Below are positions 30,843 through 40,001 of a stretch of 64,000 nucleotides of DNA, piece by piece. The DNA is taken from contig CALULQ010000013.1 of assembly GCA_944321525.1 (NCBI GenBank), positions 30,880 to 94,879 of the forward strand. Direction: 5' to 3'. The first letter of the stretch is position 1. Each line of letters begins with the position of its first letter. The position numbers and the translations under genes are program-made. The notes beneath the pieces were generated by a model. That model was given only the letters and a program-made list of their open reading frames with translations, searched no databases and was not told where the DNA came from. The stretch comes from an uncultured Paraprevotella sp. (GTDB lineage: Bacteria; Bacteroidota; Bacteroidia; Bacteroidales; Bacteroidaceae).

Positions 30843-31336
30843 GACTGACATTCTTTCTTTGATTCTTCATTCGGCACAACCGGCTCCGTCTCCCGCGCCC
30901 AGCGCTCCTGCGAAGGCCAGCAAAACAAAGAGGCCAGCACGCCAATCAGCGCGCAACAACCGAAGGAAGAATCCCACAACATATAATAAAGGCAGACGTT
31001 GGGAAATATCACCAGAAACAGCAAGGCCAAACGCACCAGGCTCCATCGCACATAGTTGCGCTCAGCCGCCGGTCCGCCGGAAAGCCACGAGGCCCGCACG
31101 GGCTTGAGGCTCATCAGTTTCAAAGCCAATGGCACCAAAACCATAGTGGCACACACGGCCGACAGCGTCGCCACGTATTCCCCCATGGATGCCGCGCCGG
31201 GGGCGCCGCCGCCGGCAAGCCAACCTCCGCCCATGCCCGACGTCTCGAAAAACAGCGCCGCCACGCCTGCTACGGCATACAACGCACAAAAACACACACG
31301 CAACAGCAACAGCTGCTTTTTCTTCTCCATACACAT
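30839..31336 (-). CDS. Four-helix membrane protein of unknown function
   Basis: About 165 residues with four hydrophobic segments (LLLLRVCFCALYAVAGVAAL; YVATLSAVCATMVLVPLAL; LVRLALLFLVIFPNVCLYYM; FGCCALIGVLASLFC) and a charged tail. I do not recognise a family beyond an uncharacterised Bacteroidales inner-membrane protein. It starts 4 bp after recR and overlaps the glycosyltransferase start by 4 bp (ATGA-type), so the three are translationally coupled. A role beside the glycosyltransferase in envelope biogenesis is a guess from position. Confidence 0.7.
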   Translation of the reverse strand: MCMEKKKQLLLLRVCFCALYAVAGVAALFFETSGMGGGWLAGGGAPGAASMGEYVATLSAVCATMVLVPLALKLMSLKPVRASWLSGGPAAERNYVRWSLVRLALLFLVIFPNVCLYYMLWDSSFGCCALIGVLASLFCWPSQERWARETEPVVPNEESKKECQS

Positions 31337-31340
31337 TATT

Positions 31341-31958
31341 CTATATACGCCCGTTAAAAGCCACACGATTCACGATGGAACGGCCCAACGTCACTTCATC
31401 GGTATATTGCAACTCGTCGTTCTGCGCCACGCCGCGGGCTATCACGGTCATCACCACTCCCGAATGCTCCAGTTTCCGGTAAATATAGAAATTGGTGGTG
31501 TCGCCTTCCATCGTGGGACTGAGAGCCAGAATCACCTCGGACACGCCCCCCTCGGACACGCGGTCCACGAGCGATTGTATTTGCAAGTCGGAAGGGCCCA
31601 CCCCGTCCATCGGGGATATGACTCCCCCGAGCACGTGATACACGCCCTTGTATTGGTGGGTATTCTCTATGGCCATCACGTCCTGTATGTTCTCCACCAC
31701 GCAAACCGTGGAATGGTCGCGCTTCACATCGGCACAAATGGCGCAGAGTTCCGTGTCCGATATGTTATGGCACACCGAGCAATATTTCACTTCGTGCTTC
31801 AGCGTAATCAGGGATTGCCCGAAGCCCTCCACGGCCTGGGTGTCCTGCCGCAGCAGATGAAGCACCAGGCGCATGGCCGTCTTGGCTCCGATTCCAGGCA
31901 ACTTGGCGAACTCATTTACTGCTTTTTCGAGCAATGCAGAAGGATATTGTTGGTTCAT
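31341..31958 (-). CDS. recR: Recombination mediator RecR
   Basis: A 205-residue protein of normal length. The N-terminal helix-hairpin-helix ([20 protein letters not shown]), the zinc site with four Cys ([17 protein letters not shown]) and the Toprim domain ([16 protein letters not shown]) are all intact. It works with RecO/RecF to load RecA onto SSB-covered gaps. It is the first gene of a four-gene operon (recR, membrane protein, GT2, GNAT) and is divergent from engB with 88 bp between the starts. Confidence 0.97.
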   Translation of the reverse strand: MNQQYPSALLEKAVNEFAKLPGIGAKTAMRLVLHLLRQDTQAVEGFGQSLITLKHEVKYCSVCHNISDTELCAICADVKRDHSTVCVVENIQDVMAIENTHQYKGVYHVLGGVISPMDGVGPSDLQIQSLVDRVSEGGVSEVILALSPTMEGDTTNFYIYRKLEHSGVVMTVIARGVAQNDELQYTDEVTLGRSIVNRVAFNGRI

Positions 31959-31986
31959 TTATCAGTCAAATATACCTAAATTAGCT

Positions 31987-31995
31987 GCAAAGATA
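31987..31995 (-). promoter_or_regulatory. Promoter -7 box for recR
   Basis: TATCTTTGC on the minus strand is a full TAnnTTTGY match, 29 bp before the ATG. A second, weaker box TATATTTGA lies at 31966-31974, only 8 bp from the ATG. Confidence 0.6.
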
Positions 31996-32018
31996 GGGAA
32001 AAGTAGAGTAAAAAAACG

Positions 32019-32027
32019 TATATTTGC
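32019..32027 (+). promoter_or_regulatory. Promoter -7 box for engB
   Basis: TATATTTGC matches TAnnTTTGY and lies 19 bp before the engB ATG, giving a very short leader. It is back to back with the recR promoter. Confidence 0.65.
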
Positions 32028-32046
32028 CCACAAAAATACAAGCCAC

Positions 32047-32655
32047 ATGGAAATCAAATCTGCAGAATTCATCATCAGCAACGCCTCGGTCAGCAAGTGC
32101 CCCGACACCACGCTGCCGGAATACGCCTTCATCGGGCGCTCAAACGTGGGAAAATCCAGTTTGATCAACATGCTGACCAATCACAAGAAACTGGCCAAGA
32201 CCTCGGCCACGCCGGGGAAAACGCTCCTCATCAACCACTTTCTCATCAACAAGGCGTGGTATCTGGTGGACCTTCCGGGATACGGCTATGCCAAAAGGGG
32301 GAAAAAGGAACAGGAGAACCTGCGCCAAATCATCTCTTCTTATATATTGCACCGCGAACAAATGACCAACCTGTTCGTCCTGATCGACTCGCGCCACGAA
32401 CCGCAAAAGATAGACTTGGAATTCATAGAATGGCTGGGAGAAAACGGCATCCCCTTCAGCATCGTGTTCACCAAGGCGGACAAGTCGAAACCGATGCAAC
32501 TGAAAAAAAACATCTCCGTCTTTCTCGACACGCTGGCCGAACAATGGGAAGAGCTTCCTCCGCACTTCGTCACCTCGTCCGAGAACCGGACCGGGCGCGA
32601 AGAAGTGCTGGACTACATTGACAGCATCAATGAATCGCTCAAGCGCAAGGACTAA
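32047..32655 (+). CDS. engB: Ribosome biogenesis GTPase EngB/YsxC
   Basis: A 202-residue small GTPase required for large-subunit assembly. I chose the ATG at 32047 ([14 protein letters not shown]) because the promoter lies just before it; the open frame upstream runs over the recR start. G1 is [15 protein letters not shown]2 Thr-containing [10 protein letters not shown]3 [10 protein letters not shown]4 FTKADK and G5 TSSEN. Length is normal. It converges with the DUF3078 gene, 18 bp away, with no clear terminator between. Confidence 0.96.
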   Translation: MEIKSAEFIISNASVSKCPDTTLPEYAFIGRSNVGKSSLINMLTNHKKLAKTSATPGKTLLINHFLINKAWYLVDLPGYGYAKRGKKEQENLRQIISSYILHREQMTNLFVLIDSRHEPQKIDLEFIEWLGENGIPFSIVFTKADKSKPMQLKKNISVFLDTLAEQWEELPPHFVTSSENRTGREEVLDYIDSINESLKRKD

Positions 32656-32673
32656 GAGGCGGTTCTTGAAGGC

Positions 32674-34017
32674 CTAAAACGAATAGTTGACACCGAGGCT
32701 GAACCACTCCTTAAACATGAGGTAGGGATATTTCTTGTCCTCGTTCCTGTAATTCTCCGAACTGTCGTCTATCCGCGGATAGAGGAACAGTTTGGAGTTG
32801 AGGTATTTGTTGATGGTAAAGGTGAACGTGTTTTCCCATTCCACATCCGTCATCTCCATATTGCTGAACCAATAGATGCGGGCGTCCCAACGTATGTTCT
32901 TCCAGATATCCCAGCTGTAGTTCACCGTGATGTTGGGACCAAAATTGTTATACATGCTCCGCCCCGGATCCAGACCAAAGTTGCCGAAAAGCGAGCGCCG
33001 TTCCACGGAACGGAAGTTGTATGCCACAGGGGCCAAAGTGGCCGAGCCGCGGAAACGCTTCAGCTCCAGCTTGTAGTCCATACCCAAAGAGACAACCAAA
33101 TTGAACGGGGAGAGGAAGTCGGAAGACACCTCCTCGCTGTTGTCCTTGTAGCTGGGATAAAACTGCGTGTAAGCCTGCACTTGCAAGGTGTAGAACCAGT
33201 GGGCGGTGGCCTTGTAGCCGATTTTGGTGGTGAAGCGCAGCAAGTCGTCGTTCGTCTTGAGCTTGTGCACCTCGTCTGTTTTTGAGGTACGGAAGCCCAA
33301 GCGCATCTCCAGCTTGTTGTCCCACTGTATTTTCTGTTTGTTGTTGAAGTTCGCCTCCATCGTGGCCAGCGCCAGCATGGTATAGTTGTTGTCGCCGCCC
33401 TGATACCAGTTCTCCGAAAAATAATTCTGCGTGAACTGGAACGAATAGTCGCCCTTACATTTCCAGAAGTTTGGGCGTCGCACGACGAGGCGTACCGTAT
33501 CCACGTCGTGCGTGAAGTCCACGTCTATCCTGTCTTCCGCCAATGGCACAGCCACCGGAATTTCCGGCAGCGTCTCCTGCTGCAGCCCACCGGCCTCCGT
33601 CAGGTCCTTCTCCGTAAATTCCACCAACCAAGGCGTCCCGACGTATGTCTGCATCAGCATCCGGTTCTCTTCCTCCAGCGCCAGCAAGTCCCGATCTCTC
33701 CCGCCGTCCAAGGCCGGCAACACTCTTGGACGCCCCGGAAGCGTCGGTTTCCACTCAATGCCGAAAGCCTGCTTCAGAGGCGCATCGTAGAGCGTGCCCG
33801 GAGCAAACAGCCGATAATAATAAGGAGTATAGCTTTCCATCGTGTCCGGCCTCAAGCTGTCGTTGACCATCATCAGCGTATTCAGCATGGCCGTATACCT
33901 CCTCACCACGGCATCCATGGCCAGAGTATCCACCCGCAACGGCTGCCTCTCACGAGCATTCGCTGCGACAGCCCCTGCCAGCCCTAACATAAAAACGAAG
34001 AAAGCCCTAATACGCAT
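32674..34017 (-). CDS. DUF3078-family outer membrane protein
   Basis: About 447 residues from the ATG at 34017 (MRIRAFFVFMLGLAGAVAANA, signal peptide). The second half is rich in alternating aromatic beta-strands and carries the family hallmark FTQNYFSENWYQGGDNNY, then WDNKLEMRLGFRTSK and the C-terminal aromatic end SLGVNYSF, typical of outer-membrane barrels recognised by BAM. DUF3078 is widespread in Bacteroidetes with no established function. The N-terminal 180 residues form a less conserved soluble region. It is monocistronic, with its own promoter, divergent from pyrG. Confidence 0.85.
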   Translation of the reverse strand: MRIRAFFVFMLGLAGAVAANARERQPLRVDTLAMDAVVRRYTAMLNTLMMVNDSLRPDTMESYTPYYYRLFAPGTLYDAPLKQAFGIEWKPTLPGRPRVLPALDGGRDRDLLALEEENRMLMQTYVGTPWLVEFTEKDLTEAGGLQQETLPEIPVAVPLAEDRIDVDFTHDVDTVRLVVRRPNFWKCKGDYSFQFTQNYFSENWYQGGDNNYTMLALATMEANFNNKQKIQWDNKLEMRLGFRTSKTDEVHKLKTNDDLLRFTTKIGYKATAHWFYTLQVQAYTQFYPSYKDNSEEVSSDFLSPFNLVVSLGMDYKLELKRFRGSATLAPVAYNFRSVERRSLFGNFGLDPGRSMYNNFGPNITVNYSWDIWKNIRWDARIYWFSNMEMTDVEWENTFTFTINKYLNSKLFLYPRIDDSSENYRNEDKKYPYLMFKEWFSLGVNYSF

Positions 34018-34037
34018 TTGCAATTCCCTTTTGCCAC

Positions 34038-34046
34038 ACAAAGATA
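34038..34046 (-). promoter_or_regulatory. Promoter -7 box for the DUF3078 gene
   Basis: TATCTTTGT on the minus strand fits TAnnTTTGY, 21 bp before the ATG at 34017. Confidence 0.6.
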
Positions 34047-34091
34047 TATCTTTTTTTAGAGGAAAAGCCCCGATGTACTCAAAGTTTTTTG

Positions 34092-34100
34092 TAATTTTGC
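34092..34100 (+). promoter_or_regulatory. Promoter -7 box for pyrG-yidC
   Basis: TAATTTTGC fits TAnnTTTGY, about 63 bp before the pyrG GTG start. Confidence 0.65.
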
Positions 34101-34162
34101 AAATTAATAACAGCATTTGCTGCTTGACATTTATCGAATATTAATCAAAAAACAATATTATC

Positions 34163-35794
34163 GTGGGAGAAACAAAGTATATCTTCGTCACTGGCGGAGT
34201 GGCCTCATCGTTAGGCAAAGGAATCATATCCTCGTCTGTAGGTAAATTGTTGCAAGCACGGGGATACAACATCACCATCCAAAAGTTCGACCCCTATATC
34301 AACATCGACCCCGGAACGCTCAACCCATACGAGCATGGTGAATGCTACGTCACGGTGGACGGCCAGGAAACCGACTTGGACTTAGGGCACTACGAACGCT
34401 TCACCGGCATCCAAACCACGCGGGCCAACAATATCACTACCGGACGGATATACCAAAGCGTCATCGAAAAGGAACGCAAGGGCGACTATCTGGGCAAAAC
34501 CATACAAGTCGTTCCCCACATCACGGACGAAATCAAGCGCAACATCAAGCTGATGGGCAAAAAATACAAGTTTGACTTCGTCATCACGGAAATCGGCGGA
34601 ACGGTGGGCGACATCGAATCCTTGCCGTTCCTGGAAGCCATCCGCCAATTGCGCTGGGAACTGGGCAAGAACGCCATCAACCTCCATCTGACTTACGTGC
34701 CCTACTTGGCCGCAGCAAAAGAATTGAAGACCAAGCCGACCCAGACGTCCGTCAAGCAGCTGCAAAGCCTCGGTATCCAACCGGACATTCTGGTGTTGCG
34801 CACGGAACACGAACTGAACGCCGACATCCGGAAAAAAGTGGCGCATTTCTGCAACGTGGATGAAGAAGCCGTCATCCAAAGTCTCGACATGCCGTCCATC
34901 TACGAAGTACCTCTCAGCATGCAGGCTCAGAAACTGGACTCCATCATCCTGCGCAAGATGAACATGCCGGTGGGAGAAACCCCGCAGCTTGGGCCTTGGC
35001 GCTCCTTCCTCGACCGCCGCAACAGGGCTACCGAAGTGGTGAACATCGCATTGGTAGGAAAATACGACCTGCAAGACGCCTACAAGAGTATCCTGGAGTC
35101 CCTTGCGCATGCCGGCACTTACAACGACTACAAAGTCAAGACACACTTCGTCAACAGCGAAAAGCTGAACCGCGAGAACGTGGAAGAGCAACTGAAAGAC
35201 ATGGCCGGCGTGGTCATCTGCCCGGGATTCGGCCAGCGCGGCATCGAAGGAAAAATCCTGGCCGCCGAATACACCCGCACCCATGACATCCCCACTTTCG
35301 GCATCTGCCTCGGCATGCAGATGATGGTCGTGGAATTCGCACGCAACGTATTGGGCTACGCGGACGCCAACAGCCGCGAGATGGACGAGAAGACTCCCCA
35401 CAACGTCATCGACATCATGGAGGAACAGAAGAACATCACCCAAATGGGCGGCACAATGCGTCTGGGAGCCTACGACTGCGAGGTGCGCGAAGGCAGCAAG
35501 ACCTTTGAGGCATACGGACAAAAGCACATTGCCGAGCGCCACCGCCACCGCTACGAGTTCAACAACCATTATATCGCGGAATTCGAGAAGGCAGGCATGC
35601 AATGCGTGGGCACCAACCCCGACAGCAACTTGGTGGAAATCGTGGAAATCCCCACGCTGAAATGGTATATCGGAACCCAATTCCATCCGGAATACAGCAG
35701 CACGGTGCTGAAGCCGCACCCCTTGTTCCTTTCCTTTGTCAAGGCTGCCATCGAAAGCGCAAAAAGCAAGAAACAAACGACTAAAGACAAATAA
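34163..35794 (+). CDS. pyrG: CTP synthase
   Basis: A 543-residue enzyme making CTP from UTP, ATP and glutamine. The start is GTG at 34163; no nearby ATG fits the conserved N-terminus (GETKYIFVTGGVASSLGKGI). The amidoligase domain shows the P-loop SSLGKG and YINIDPGTLNPYEHGE. The class-I glutamine amidotransferase domain has nucleophile Cys in FGICLGMQMM and the His-Glu pair in QFHPEY. Length is standard. It is followed by yidC after 8 bp. Confidence 0.97.
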   Translation: MGETKYIFVTGGVASSLGKGIISSSVGKLLQARGYNITIQKFDPYINIDPGTLNPYEHGECYVTVDGQETDLDLGHYERFTGIQTTRANNITTGRIYQSVIEKERKGDYLGKTIQVVPHITDEIKRNIKLMGKKYKFDFVITEIGGTVGDIESLPFLEAIRQLRWELGKNAINLHLTYVPYLAAAKELKTKPTQTSVKQLQSLGIQPDILVLRTEHELNADIRKKVAHFCNVDEEAVIQSLDMPSIYEVPLSMQAQKLDSIILRKMNMPVGETPQLGPWRSFLDRRNRATEVVNIALVGKYDLQDAYKSILESLAHAGTYNDYKVKTHFVNSEKLNRENVEEQLKDMAGVVICPGFGQRGIEGKILAAEYTRTHDIPTFGICLGMQMMVVEFARNVLGYADANSREMDEKTPHNVIDIMEEQKNITQMGGTMRLGAYDCEVREGSKTFEAYGQKHIAERHRHRYEFNNHYIAEFEKAGMQCVGTNPDSNLVEIVEIPTLKWYIGTQFHPEYSSTVLKPHPLFLSFVKAAIESAKSKKQTTKDK

Positions 35795-35802
35795 GACACG
35801 AC

Positions 35803-37692
35803 ATGGACAAGAACACGGTCATAGGATTCGTCCTCATCGCAGCCGTACTGATTGGATTCAGTTACTTCAGCCGCCCGAGCGAGGCGGAAATCGAAGCCCA
35901 GCTCCGGCAAGACTCCATTGAAGCTGTGGCCCGCCAAAGAGCGGAACAGGAAATGAAAGCCAAGGAAGAGGCCGAAATCGCCAAGCAGGTCCAAGCCGCC
36001 TTGGACAGCACATCGCTCTTCTTCGCCCACCGAAGCGGAACGGCCACACCCGTCGTTTTGGAAAACGAACTGGTCCGCCTGACTTTCAACACCCGTGGCG
36101 GAACAGTGCAGAAGGTGGAACTGAAAGAGTACAAGAACCAGCAGGGCGGGCTCGTCACCTTGTTTGACGAGAAGGATGCCCACATGCAGTTCATGCTCGC
36201 AGGCAAGACGGAAAACATCTATTCCGGTGACTACTTCTTCACCCCCGTCAATGCCAGCGACTCGACGCTGACCATGCGCCTGCAATCGGCCAGCGGAGGG
36301 ACGTTGGACTTCATCTACACGCTTCTCCCCCATTCTTACATGGTTAATTTCACCGTACAGGCACAAGGCTTGGGCAACCACTTCGCGCCTTCGATGAAAG
36401 AGCTGGACATTGAATGGACGGAGATGGCACGCCAGCAAGAAAAAGGCTTCGACTTCGAGAGCCGTTATTCATCGCTCACTTACAAGATTAAGGATGAAGG
36501 AACAGACTACCTGAGCGAGACGGCGGCCGAAACGGAGAAGATTGCAGAGCCGTTGGACTGGATCGCCTTTAAGAACCAGTTCTTCAGCTGCGTGCTCATT
36601 GCGCACCAGGACTTCACTGACGCCAACTTGGCCAGCACGCCGTTGCAGCAGGAAACCGGTTACCTGAAGAACTATGAGGCCAGCATGAAGACTTTCTTCG
36701 ACCCGACGGGCAAGGAAGCCACCCGGATGCAGATGCTGTTCGCCCCGAACAATTATCACCTGCTACAGCACACGAACGACCTGAGCGCCAGCGACAAGGA
36801 TTTGGAATTGGAAGACTTGGTTTATCTGGGCTGGCCGCTCTTCAAGTGGATCAACCGCTTCTTCATCATCTACATTTTCGATTGGCTGAGCAGTTGGGGC
36901 TTGTCTATGGGCGTTGTTCTGCTGTTGCTCACTATTTTGGTGAAGCTTCTGGTCTACCCCACCACGCGCAAGTCCTACCTTTCGTCGGCTCGCATGCGGG
37001 TGCTGAAGCCCAAAGTAGACGAAATCAGCGCCAAATACCCGAACCAGGAAGACGCCATGAAGAAGCAGCAGGAAATCATGCAGCTCTACAGCCAATACGG
37101 CGTCAGCCCCATGGGCGGCTGCTTGCCGATGCTGATTCAGATGCCTATATGGATCGCGCTCTTCAACTTCGTACCAAACGCCATCGAGTTGCGCGGCGAG
37201 AGCTTCCTCTGGGCCTCCGACCTTTCGGCATACGATGACATCATCCGTTGGGACAAGCACATCTGGCTCATCGGCGACCACCTGAGCATCTTCTGCCTCT
37301 TGTTCTGCCTGACCAACATTGTCAACACATGGATCAGCATGCGCCAGCAGAAAGACACCATGACAGGCGAACAGGCACAACAGATGAAACTCATGCAATA
37401 CATGATGTACCTCATGCCCGTGGTATTCTTCTTCATGTTCAACAACTACTCGTCCGGACTGAACTACTACTACTTCCTCTCCGGACTGACCAGCATCCTC
37501 ATCATGTGGTTCTTGCGCAAGACGACGGACGAAAAGAAACTCCTCGCCAAGCTCGAAGCCAACTACCAAGCCAACAAGGCTAACCCGAACAAGAAACTGT
37601 CCGGCATGGCCGCGCGCCTGGAAGCCTTGCAGAAGCAGCAGCAAGCCATCCTGGAGGAACAGAAGAAGAGACAAGCACAACAGAAGAAATAA
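35803..37692 (+). CDS. yidC: Membrane protein insertase YidC
   Basis: A 629-residue Oxa1/YidC insertase of the Gram-negative type. An N-terminal anchor (NTVIGFVLIAAVLIGFSYF) is followed by a large periplasmic beta-sandwich (about 70-350) and the conserved C-terminal core: LSSWGLSMGVVLLLLTILVKL, QLYSQYGVSPMGGCLPMLIQM, LFCLTNIVNTWISMRQQ and VVFFFMFNNYSSGLNYYYF. The tail is Lys/Gln-rich (EEQKKRQAQQKK), as in many Bacteroidetes. It is transcribed with pyrG and followed by a strong terminator. Confidence 0.97.
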   Translation: MDKNTVIGFVLIAAVLIGFSYFSRPSEAEIEAQLRQDSIEAVARQRAEQEMKAKEEAEIAKQVQAALDSTSLFFAHRSGTATPVVLENELVRLTFNTRGGTVQKVELKEYKNQQGGLVTLFDEKDAHMQFMLAGKTENIYSGDYFFTPVNASDSTLTMRLQSASGGTLDFIYTLLPHSYMVNFTVQAQGLGNHFAPSMKELDIEWTEMARQQEKGFDFESRYSSLTYKIKDEGTDYLSETAAETEKIAEPLDWIAFKNQFFSCVLIAHQDFTDANLASTPLQQETGYLKNYEASMKTFFDPTGKEATRMQMLFAPNNYHLLQHTNDLSASDKDLELEDLVYLGWPLFKWINRFFIIYIFDWLSSWGLSMGVVLLLLTILVKLLVYPTTRKSYLSSARMRVLKPKVDEISAKYPNQEDAMKKQQEIMQLYSQYGVSPMGGCLPMLIQMPIWIALFNFVPNAIELRGESFLWASDLSAYDDIIRWDKHIWLIGDHLSIFCLLFCLTNIVNTWISMRQQKDTMTGEQAQQMKLMQYMMYLMPVVFFFMFNNYSSGLNYYYFLSGLTSILIMWFLRKTTDEKKLLAKLEANYQANKANPNKKLSGMAARLEALQKQQQAILEEQKKRQAQQKK

Positions 37693-37707
37693 CTTATCAA
37701 CGAACCG

Positions 37708-37756
37708 AATCATTCCGGACGACTGCCCCTTGCGCAGTGCCGGAATGATTTTTTTT
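37708..37756 (+). terminator. Rho-independent terminator after yidC
   Basis: The outer arms AATCATTCCGG (37708-37718) and CCGGAATGATT (37740-37750) enclose an inner stem ACTGC/GCAGT. A run of T follows directly. It separates pyrG-yidC from the peptidase gene. Confidence 0.92.
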
Positions 37757-37771
37757 AATCATACGAACAGC

Positions 37772-39976
37772 ATGAACCTGATACAAGTAATGACCGCAGC
37801 CCTGGGACTGGCTTCCGCCGCCCCCGCAGTGAGCGCCAACGAAGGGCAAGACATCATCGGGAAAAACCAAATCACCCTCACGGGAGACCGGCTCACCCCC
37901 GAAGCCTTATGGGCCATGGGCCGCATCGGAAGCTTCACCGTGTCGCCCGATGCCAAGAAAATAGCCTACACCGTAAGCTATTACAGCGTGAAGCAAAACA
38001 AGAGCCACACCGTCATTTACCTGATGAACGCCGACGGGACGGAGAGCACAATGCTCACCACGACAGCCGACAACGAAACCGAGCCGGCCTTCACGCCCGA
38101 CGGCAACCGCCTCACTTTCCTGAGCAACCGCTCCGGTAGCAACCAAATCTGGGAGATGGCGCTCGACGGCACGGCACGACGCCAACTGAGCTTCTGCGAC
38201 AAGGACGTGGAAGGATACAAGTTCTCTCCCGACGGGAAGAAAGTCATCCTCGTGCATTCCGTCGACACCTACGCCTCCATCGAGAAGCCTTACGACGACC
38301 TGCCGCTGGCCAGCGGCATGGTCATCACCGACCTGAACTTCAAGCACTGGGACCACTACGTGAAAACCATCCCGCACATTTTCCTGGCCGAAATGACGGA
38401 CGGACGCATCAGCGAAAGCAAGGACATCCTGGAGGGCGAACCCTTCGAATGTCCCATGCTCCCCTTCGGCGGAAGCGAACAGTTCAATTGGAGCCCCGAC
38501 GGGCGGTACGTCGTCTACACCTGCCGCAAGAAGACGGGGCGCGACTATGCCATCAGCACCGACAGCGACATCTACCGCTACGACACGGAGAGCGGCAAGA
38601 CCGACAACCTCTGCAAACCCGCCGGATATGAGGAACCGGCCATCGACCCCTCGCGCTCCATGGAGCACCAGGCCGTGAACCACCAGTCGCAAGACTGCAA
38701 CGTGGGCTACGACACCAATCCCGCCTATTCGCCCGACGGCCGCTACGTGGCTTGGCTCAGCATGGCCCGCAACGGCTACGAGAGCGACCGCACGCGCCTC
38801 TGCGTCCTCAATCTGGAAAGCGGTGAAAAGACTTACGTGACGGAGAGCTTCGAATCCGGCGTGGACGGCTTCGTCTGGAAGGCCGACAGCCGCTCGTTCT
38901 TTTTCACCGGCGTATGGCACGCCCGCATCATGGTGTACGACACCAACCTGAAAGGCGAAGTGCGCCCCCTGACCACGGGCGACTACGACTATGGCGCCCT
39001 GGCCCTGTGCGACGACGGCCTTGTGGCCGCCCGCCACAGCTTCAGCGAACCGGACGACCTCTACCTGCTCTCCTTCGGCAAGAAAGGCAAGACCGACATT
39101 GTCCGCCTCACACAAGAAAACCAGTACTTCCAGGAACGCCTGGCCATGGGCGAGGTGAAGGAGCGCTGGGTGGCCACCACCGACGGGAAGAAGGAACTGT
39201 GCTGGGTCATCTATCCCCCACATTTCGACCCCTCCAAGAAGTATCCCACCTTATTATATTGTGAGGGCGGCCCGCAAAGCCCCGTCAGCCAGTTCTGGAG
39301 CTACCGCTGGAACATGCAGATCATGGCAGCGCACGGCTACATCGTCGTTGCCCCCAACCGCCGCGGACTGCCGGGCTTCGGCATGGAGTGGCTGGAGGAA
39401 ATCAGCGGCGACTACAGCGGCCAGTGCATGCGCGACTACCTGAGCGCCATCGACGACGTGTGCAAGGAGCCTTACGTGGACCGCGACCGGCTCGGCTGCG
39501 TGGGAGCCAGCTTCGGCGGCTACAGCGTCTACTATCTGGCCGGACACCACGACAAGCGGTTCAAGTGCTTCATCGCCCACGACGGCATCTTCAACACCCA
39601 GCAGCAATATTATGAGACGGAAGAAATGTGGTTCCCCAACTGGGACCTCGGTGCCGGCCCATGGCGCAAGGGCGTCAGCGCGAATCCGGACAACGCCGAA
39701 AAGGTGGAGGACGGACAGAAAGCCAATCCCTTCGCCACCAGCCCCCACCTCTACGTCGACCGTTGGGACACCCCCATTCTCTGCATCCACGGCGAAAAGG
39801 ACTACCGCATCCTCAGCTCACAGGGCCAGTCGGCCTTCAGTGCCGCCGTCATGCGCGGCATTCCCGCCCAGCTCCTGCTCTACCCCGACGAGAACCATTG
39901 GGTGTTGCAGCCCCAGAACGGCGTGCTCTGGCAGCGCACCTTCTTCCGCTGGCTGGACCGCTGGCTGAAACCTTAA
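37772..39976 (+). CDS. S9-family dipeptidyl-peptidase (DPP5/acylaminoacyl-peptidase type)
   Basis: About 734 residues from the ATG at 37772 (MNLIQVMTAALGLASAAPA signal). The N-terminal beta-propeller contains TolB-like blades (FTPDGNRLTFLSNRSGSNQIWEM, FNWSPDGRYVVYT). The C-terminal alpha/beta-hydrolase domain has nucleophile Ser in GASFGGYSV, Asp in HGEKDYRI and His in ENHWVL. The order and wording match DPP5-like enzymes of periodontal and gut Bacteroidales, which release dipeptides in the periplasm. It sits 25 bp upstream of an MFS transporter, suggesting coupled peptide breakdown and uptake. Transcription must restart after the yidC terminator, but I see no perfect promoter in the short gap. 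Confidence 0.92.
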   Translation: MNLIQVMTAALGLASAAPAVSANEGQDIIGKNQITLTGDRLTPEALWAMGRIGSFTVSPDAKKIAYTVSYYSVKQNKSHTVIYLMNADGTESTMLTTTADNETEPAFTPDGNRLTFLSNRSGSNQIWEMALDGTARRQLSFCDKDVEGYKFSPDGKKVILVHSVDTYASIEKPYDDLPLASGMVITDLNFKHWDHYVKTIPHIFLAEMTDGRISESKDILEGEPFECPMLPFGGSEQFNWSPDGRYVVYTCRKKTGRDYAISTDSDIYRYDTESGKTDNLCKPAGYEEPAIDPSRSMEHQAVNHQSQDCNVGYDTNPAYSPDGRYVAWLSMARNGYESDRTRLCVLNLESGEKTYVTESFESGVDGFVWKADSRSFFFTGVWHARIMVYDTNLKGEVRPLTTGDYDYGALALCDDGLVAARHSFSEPDDLYLLSFGKKGKTDIVRLTQENQYFQERLAMGEVKERWVATTDGKKELCWVIYPPHFDPSKKYPTLLYCEGGPQSPVSQFWSYRWNMQIMAAHGYIVVAPNRRGLPGFGMEWLEEISGDYSGQCMRDYLSAIDDVCKEPYVDRDRLGCVGASFGGYSVYYLAGHHDKRFKCFIAHDGIFNTQQQYYETEEMWFPNWDLGAGPWRKGVSANPDNAEKVEDGQKANPFATSPHLYVDRWDTPILCIHGEKDYRILSSQGQSAFSAAVMRGIPAQLLLYPDENHWVLQPQNGVLWQRTFFRWLDRWLKP

Positions 39977-40001
39977 AGACAAACCTTAAAAACAAACCAC
40001 A

